The translations under genes were made by a program, and so were the position numbers. The notes below the pieces were generated by a model. The model saw nothing but the letters and a program-made list of their open reading frames with translations, searched no databases and was not told the DNA's origin. Positions 62,819 to 64,000 of a stretch of 64,000 nucleotides of DNA are shown piece by piece (positions within the stretch are counted from its first letter, which is position 1; each line of letters begins with the position of its first letter). Origin of the DNA: Nocardia colli (GTDB taxonomy: Bacteria; Actinomycetota; Actinomycetes; Mycobacteriales; Mycobacteriaceae); NCBI RefSeq assembly GCF_008704205.1, contig NZ_VXLC01000037.1, forward strand, positions 29,960 through 93,959. The letters are read 5' to 3'.

Positions 62819-64000
62819 ATGAAGCAGCCAAGCATCATCAGGGCCGGAATCTGTTCCGCCGTCACGGCCGCGGTCACGGTGACGCTGTCCGGGTTCGTGC
62901 CGGTCACCGCTATGGCCGAGCCGGCGCAGCCGGACCTGGCGACCAAGCTCGCAGGCAAGACCGTGTTCCTCGACCCCGGCCATCAAGGACCCGGCCACAG
63001 CGAGAACGTGGCCAAACAGGTCAGCGACGGTCGCGGCGGCACGAAGGACTGCCAGACCACCGGCATGGTCACGGTCAACGGCGTCCCCGAGCACACCATC
63101 AACTGGAACGTGGCGCAGTTGGTGAAGACCGCGCTGGAGCAGTTCGGCGCGCAGGTGAAGTTGAGTCGCCAGGATGACCAGGGCTGGGGCGGTTGCGTCG
63201 ACGACCGCGCCAGGGCCGCCAACGAGTCCGGTGCTGCCGTCGCGGTGAGCATTCACGCCGACAGTGCGCCCGCCGACCAGCGCGGCTTCCATCTGATCGT
63301 GCCCGAGCTGCCGATCCCCGACGCGACGATCAACGCGATCCAGTCCAATGCCGGGCTGGCCGCGTCCACGGCGATGCGCGACGCCTACCTGGGGGCCGGG
63401 TTCGTCCCGGCGCCGTACGCGAGCGCGGATGGCTTGATGCCGCGCCGCGACATCGCCGGACCCGCGCTCACCGCGGTGCCGGACGTGTTCATCGAGATGG
63501 GCAACGGGGCCAACGCCGAGGACGCGGCCATGCTGGAGAGCAAGGAAGGGCAGCTCAAGCACGCCGTCACCATCACGACCGGACTGGTCGGGTATCTGCT
63601 CGGCGCGCATTCGGTGACGCCGAATGTGAGCGGCGAGCAGCCCGCCGCGGCGCCACTGCCGCAGCAGCATCCGGCCGCGGATCCGGCCGTGCCGCAGGCG
63701 CAGGCAGCGCCGCAGGTCCAGCCGAATTCTTCGCCGTTGCCGCAGCATCCGGCGTCGACCGAGCCGCCGGCGGGTGCGACGGCACCGCAGGCGTTGGCCG
63801 AGCCGCAGATCCAGGCACCGCTGAATACGGCGCCGCTGCCGCAGCGTCCGGCGTCGACCGAGCCGCCGGCCGGTGCTTCGGCACCGCAGCTCCAGTCGAA
63901 TACGCCGCAGTTCCAGCCGAATCCGGCGTCGACCGAGCCGCCGGCGGGCGCGACCGCACCGCAGGCGCTGAACACCCCTCAAGGTCAAGCTCAGCAAGGG
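62819..64000 (+). CDS. N-acetylmuramoyl-L-alanine amidase (Amidase_3), continues beyond window
   Basis: The 394 visible residues begin with a signal peptide (MKQPSIIRAGICSAVTAAVT...AMA/EP, cleavage near 33). The zinc amidase domain follows: TVFLDPGHQG (His55, a metal ligand), TTGMVTVNGVPEHTINWNVAQ (Glu/His region), VAVSIHADSAP (His) and DVFIEMGNGANAEDA (catalytic Glu). It would cut the bond between MurNAc and the stem peptide, as does the mycobacterial Rv3717-type enzyme. After about residue 270 comes a Pro/Ala/Gln-rich tail with repeats of PASTEPPAGATAPQ at least three times; the stop is beyond the right edge. The rpf gene in this window is a functional counterpart. Confidence 0.92.
   Translation, partial: MKQPSIIRAGICSAVTAAVTVTLSGFVPVTAMAEPAQPDLATKLAGKTVFLDPGHQGPGHSENVAKQVSDGRGGTKDCQTTGMVTVNGVPEHTINWNVAQLVKTALEQFGAQVKLSRQDDQGWGGCVDDRARAANESGAAVAVSIHADSAPADQRGFHLIVPELPIPDATINAIQSNAGLAASTAMRDAYLGAGFVPAPYASADGLMPRRDIAGPALTAVPDVFIEMGNGANAEDAAMLESKEGQLKHAVTITTGLVGYLLGAHSVTPNVSGEQPAAAPLPQQHPAADPAVPQAQAAPQVQPNSSPLPQHPASTEPPAGATAPQALAEPQIQAPLNTAPLPQRPASTEPPAGASAPQLQSNTPQFQPNPASTEPPAGATAPQALNTPQGQAQQG

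Noticed and set aside
62774..63997. A 407-codon minus-strand open frame with Arg/Leu repeats
   Set aside because: It is the complement of the amidase gene; its repeats mirror the PASTEPPAGA units.

Overview
The window is a high-GC chromosomal segment from a mycolic-acid actinomycete, most likely Nocardia or a close relative. This rests on GTG/TTG starts, 1-4 base gene overlaps, apparently leaderless genes, a UsfX-SigF pair like that of Mycobacterium, a short resuscitation-promoting factor, MAB_1171c-type and PucR proteins, and many exported proteins of unknown function. It reads as core and accessory metabolic chromosome: no tRNA, rRNA, CRISPR array, integrase, transposase or phage structural gene was seen.

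Layout. 1-3.0 kb (minus): anhydro-MurNAc kinase, Na+/solute symporter and BadF-type sugar kinase, a probable wall-sugar salvage unit. 3.1-7.6 kb: cupin, AraC, LysR, an inositol-monophosphatase-like gene, an NADP reductase and a glycine-zipper exported protein. 7.7-11.4 kb (plus): orphan peptide-binding lipoprotein, anti-sigma and SigF, NYN-LOTUS protein. 11.4-16.8 kb: Tat-exported multicopper oxidase, a NarL-type two-component pair and a gamma-glutamyltransferase-like enzyme. 16.8-21.6 kb (minus): unknown protein, membrane-anchored GH65 (trehalase-like) with discoidin domain, exported beta-propeller. 21.6-24.9 kb: decayed hotdog gene, candidate c-di-AMP riboswitch, rpf, and an MFS protein with a large soluble insertion. 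24.9-31.9 kb (minus): molbindin, PPOX protein, SDR-kinase-thiolase operon, and modABC with a HTH-Mop regulator.

32.3-36.5 kb: a 34-residue hydrophobic peptide, PucR regulator and two lipases. 36.8-40.3 kb (plus): the most interesting block, a STAND-like NTPase gene followed 26 bp later by a membrane-anchored type-1 periplasmic-binding-protein receptor, which I cannot match to a described system. 40.4-44.7 kb: a gamma-glutamylation amine-catabolism operon (GS-like ligase, class I amidotransferase hydrolase, aldehyde dehydrogenase, SDR) behind a Crp-like palindrome. 44.8-47.3 kb (minus): three tandem paralogues encoding exported low-complexity proteins with a shared leader and a short upstream ORF. 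47.5-52.5 kb (minus): MHS transporter, Lnt, second NarL-type two-component pair. 52.5-58.2 kb: NmrA-like reductase, TetR/DoxX divergon with a textbook promoter and operator, MAB_1171c-like membrane protein, hotdog thioesterase, drug-type MFS. 58.3-64 kb: a short second Rho, a paralogue of the glycine-zipper protein, SDR, an exported small protein, an ECF sigma factor and an N-acetylmuramoyl-L-alanine amidase running off the right edge.

Common threads are envelope and wall-sugar turnover (AnmK, Rpf, amidase, GH65, Lnt, several exported proteins), small-molecule sensing (two histidine kinases, three sigma/anti-sigma genes, many one-component regulators) and acyl/amine catabolism. All function calls come from reading the sequence; none was confirmed by a database search.
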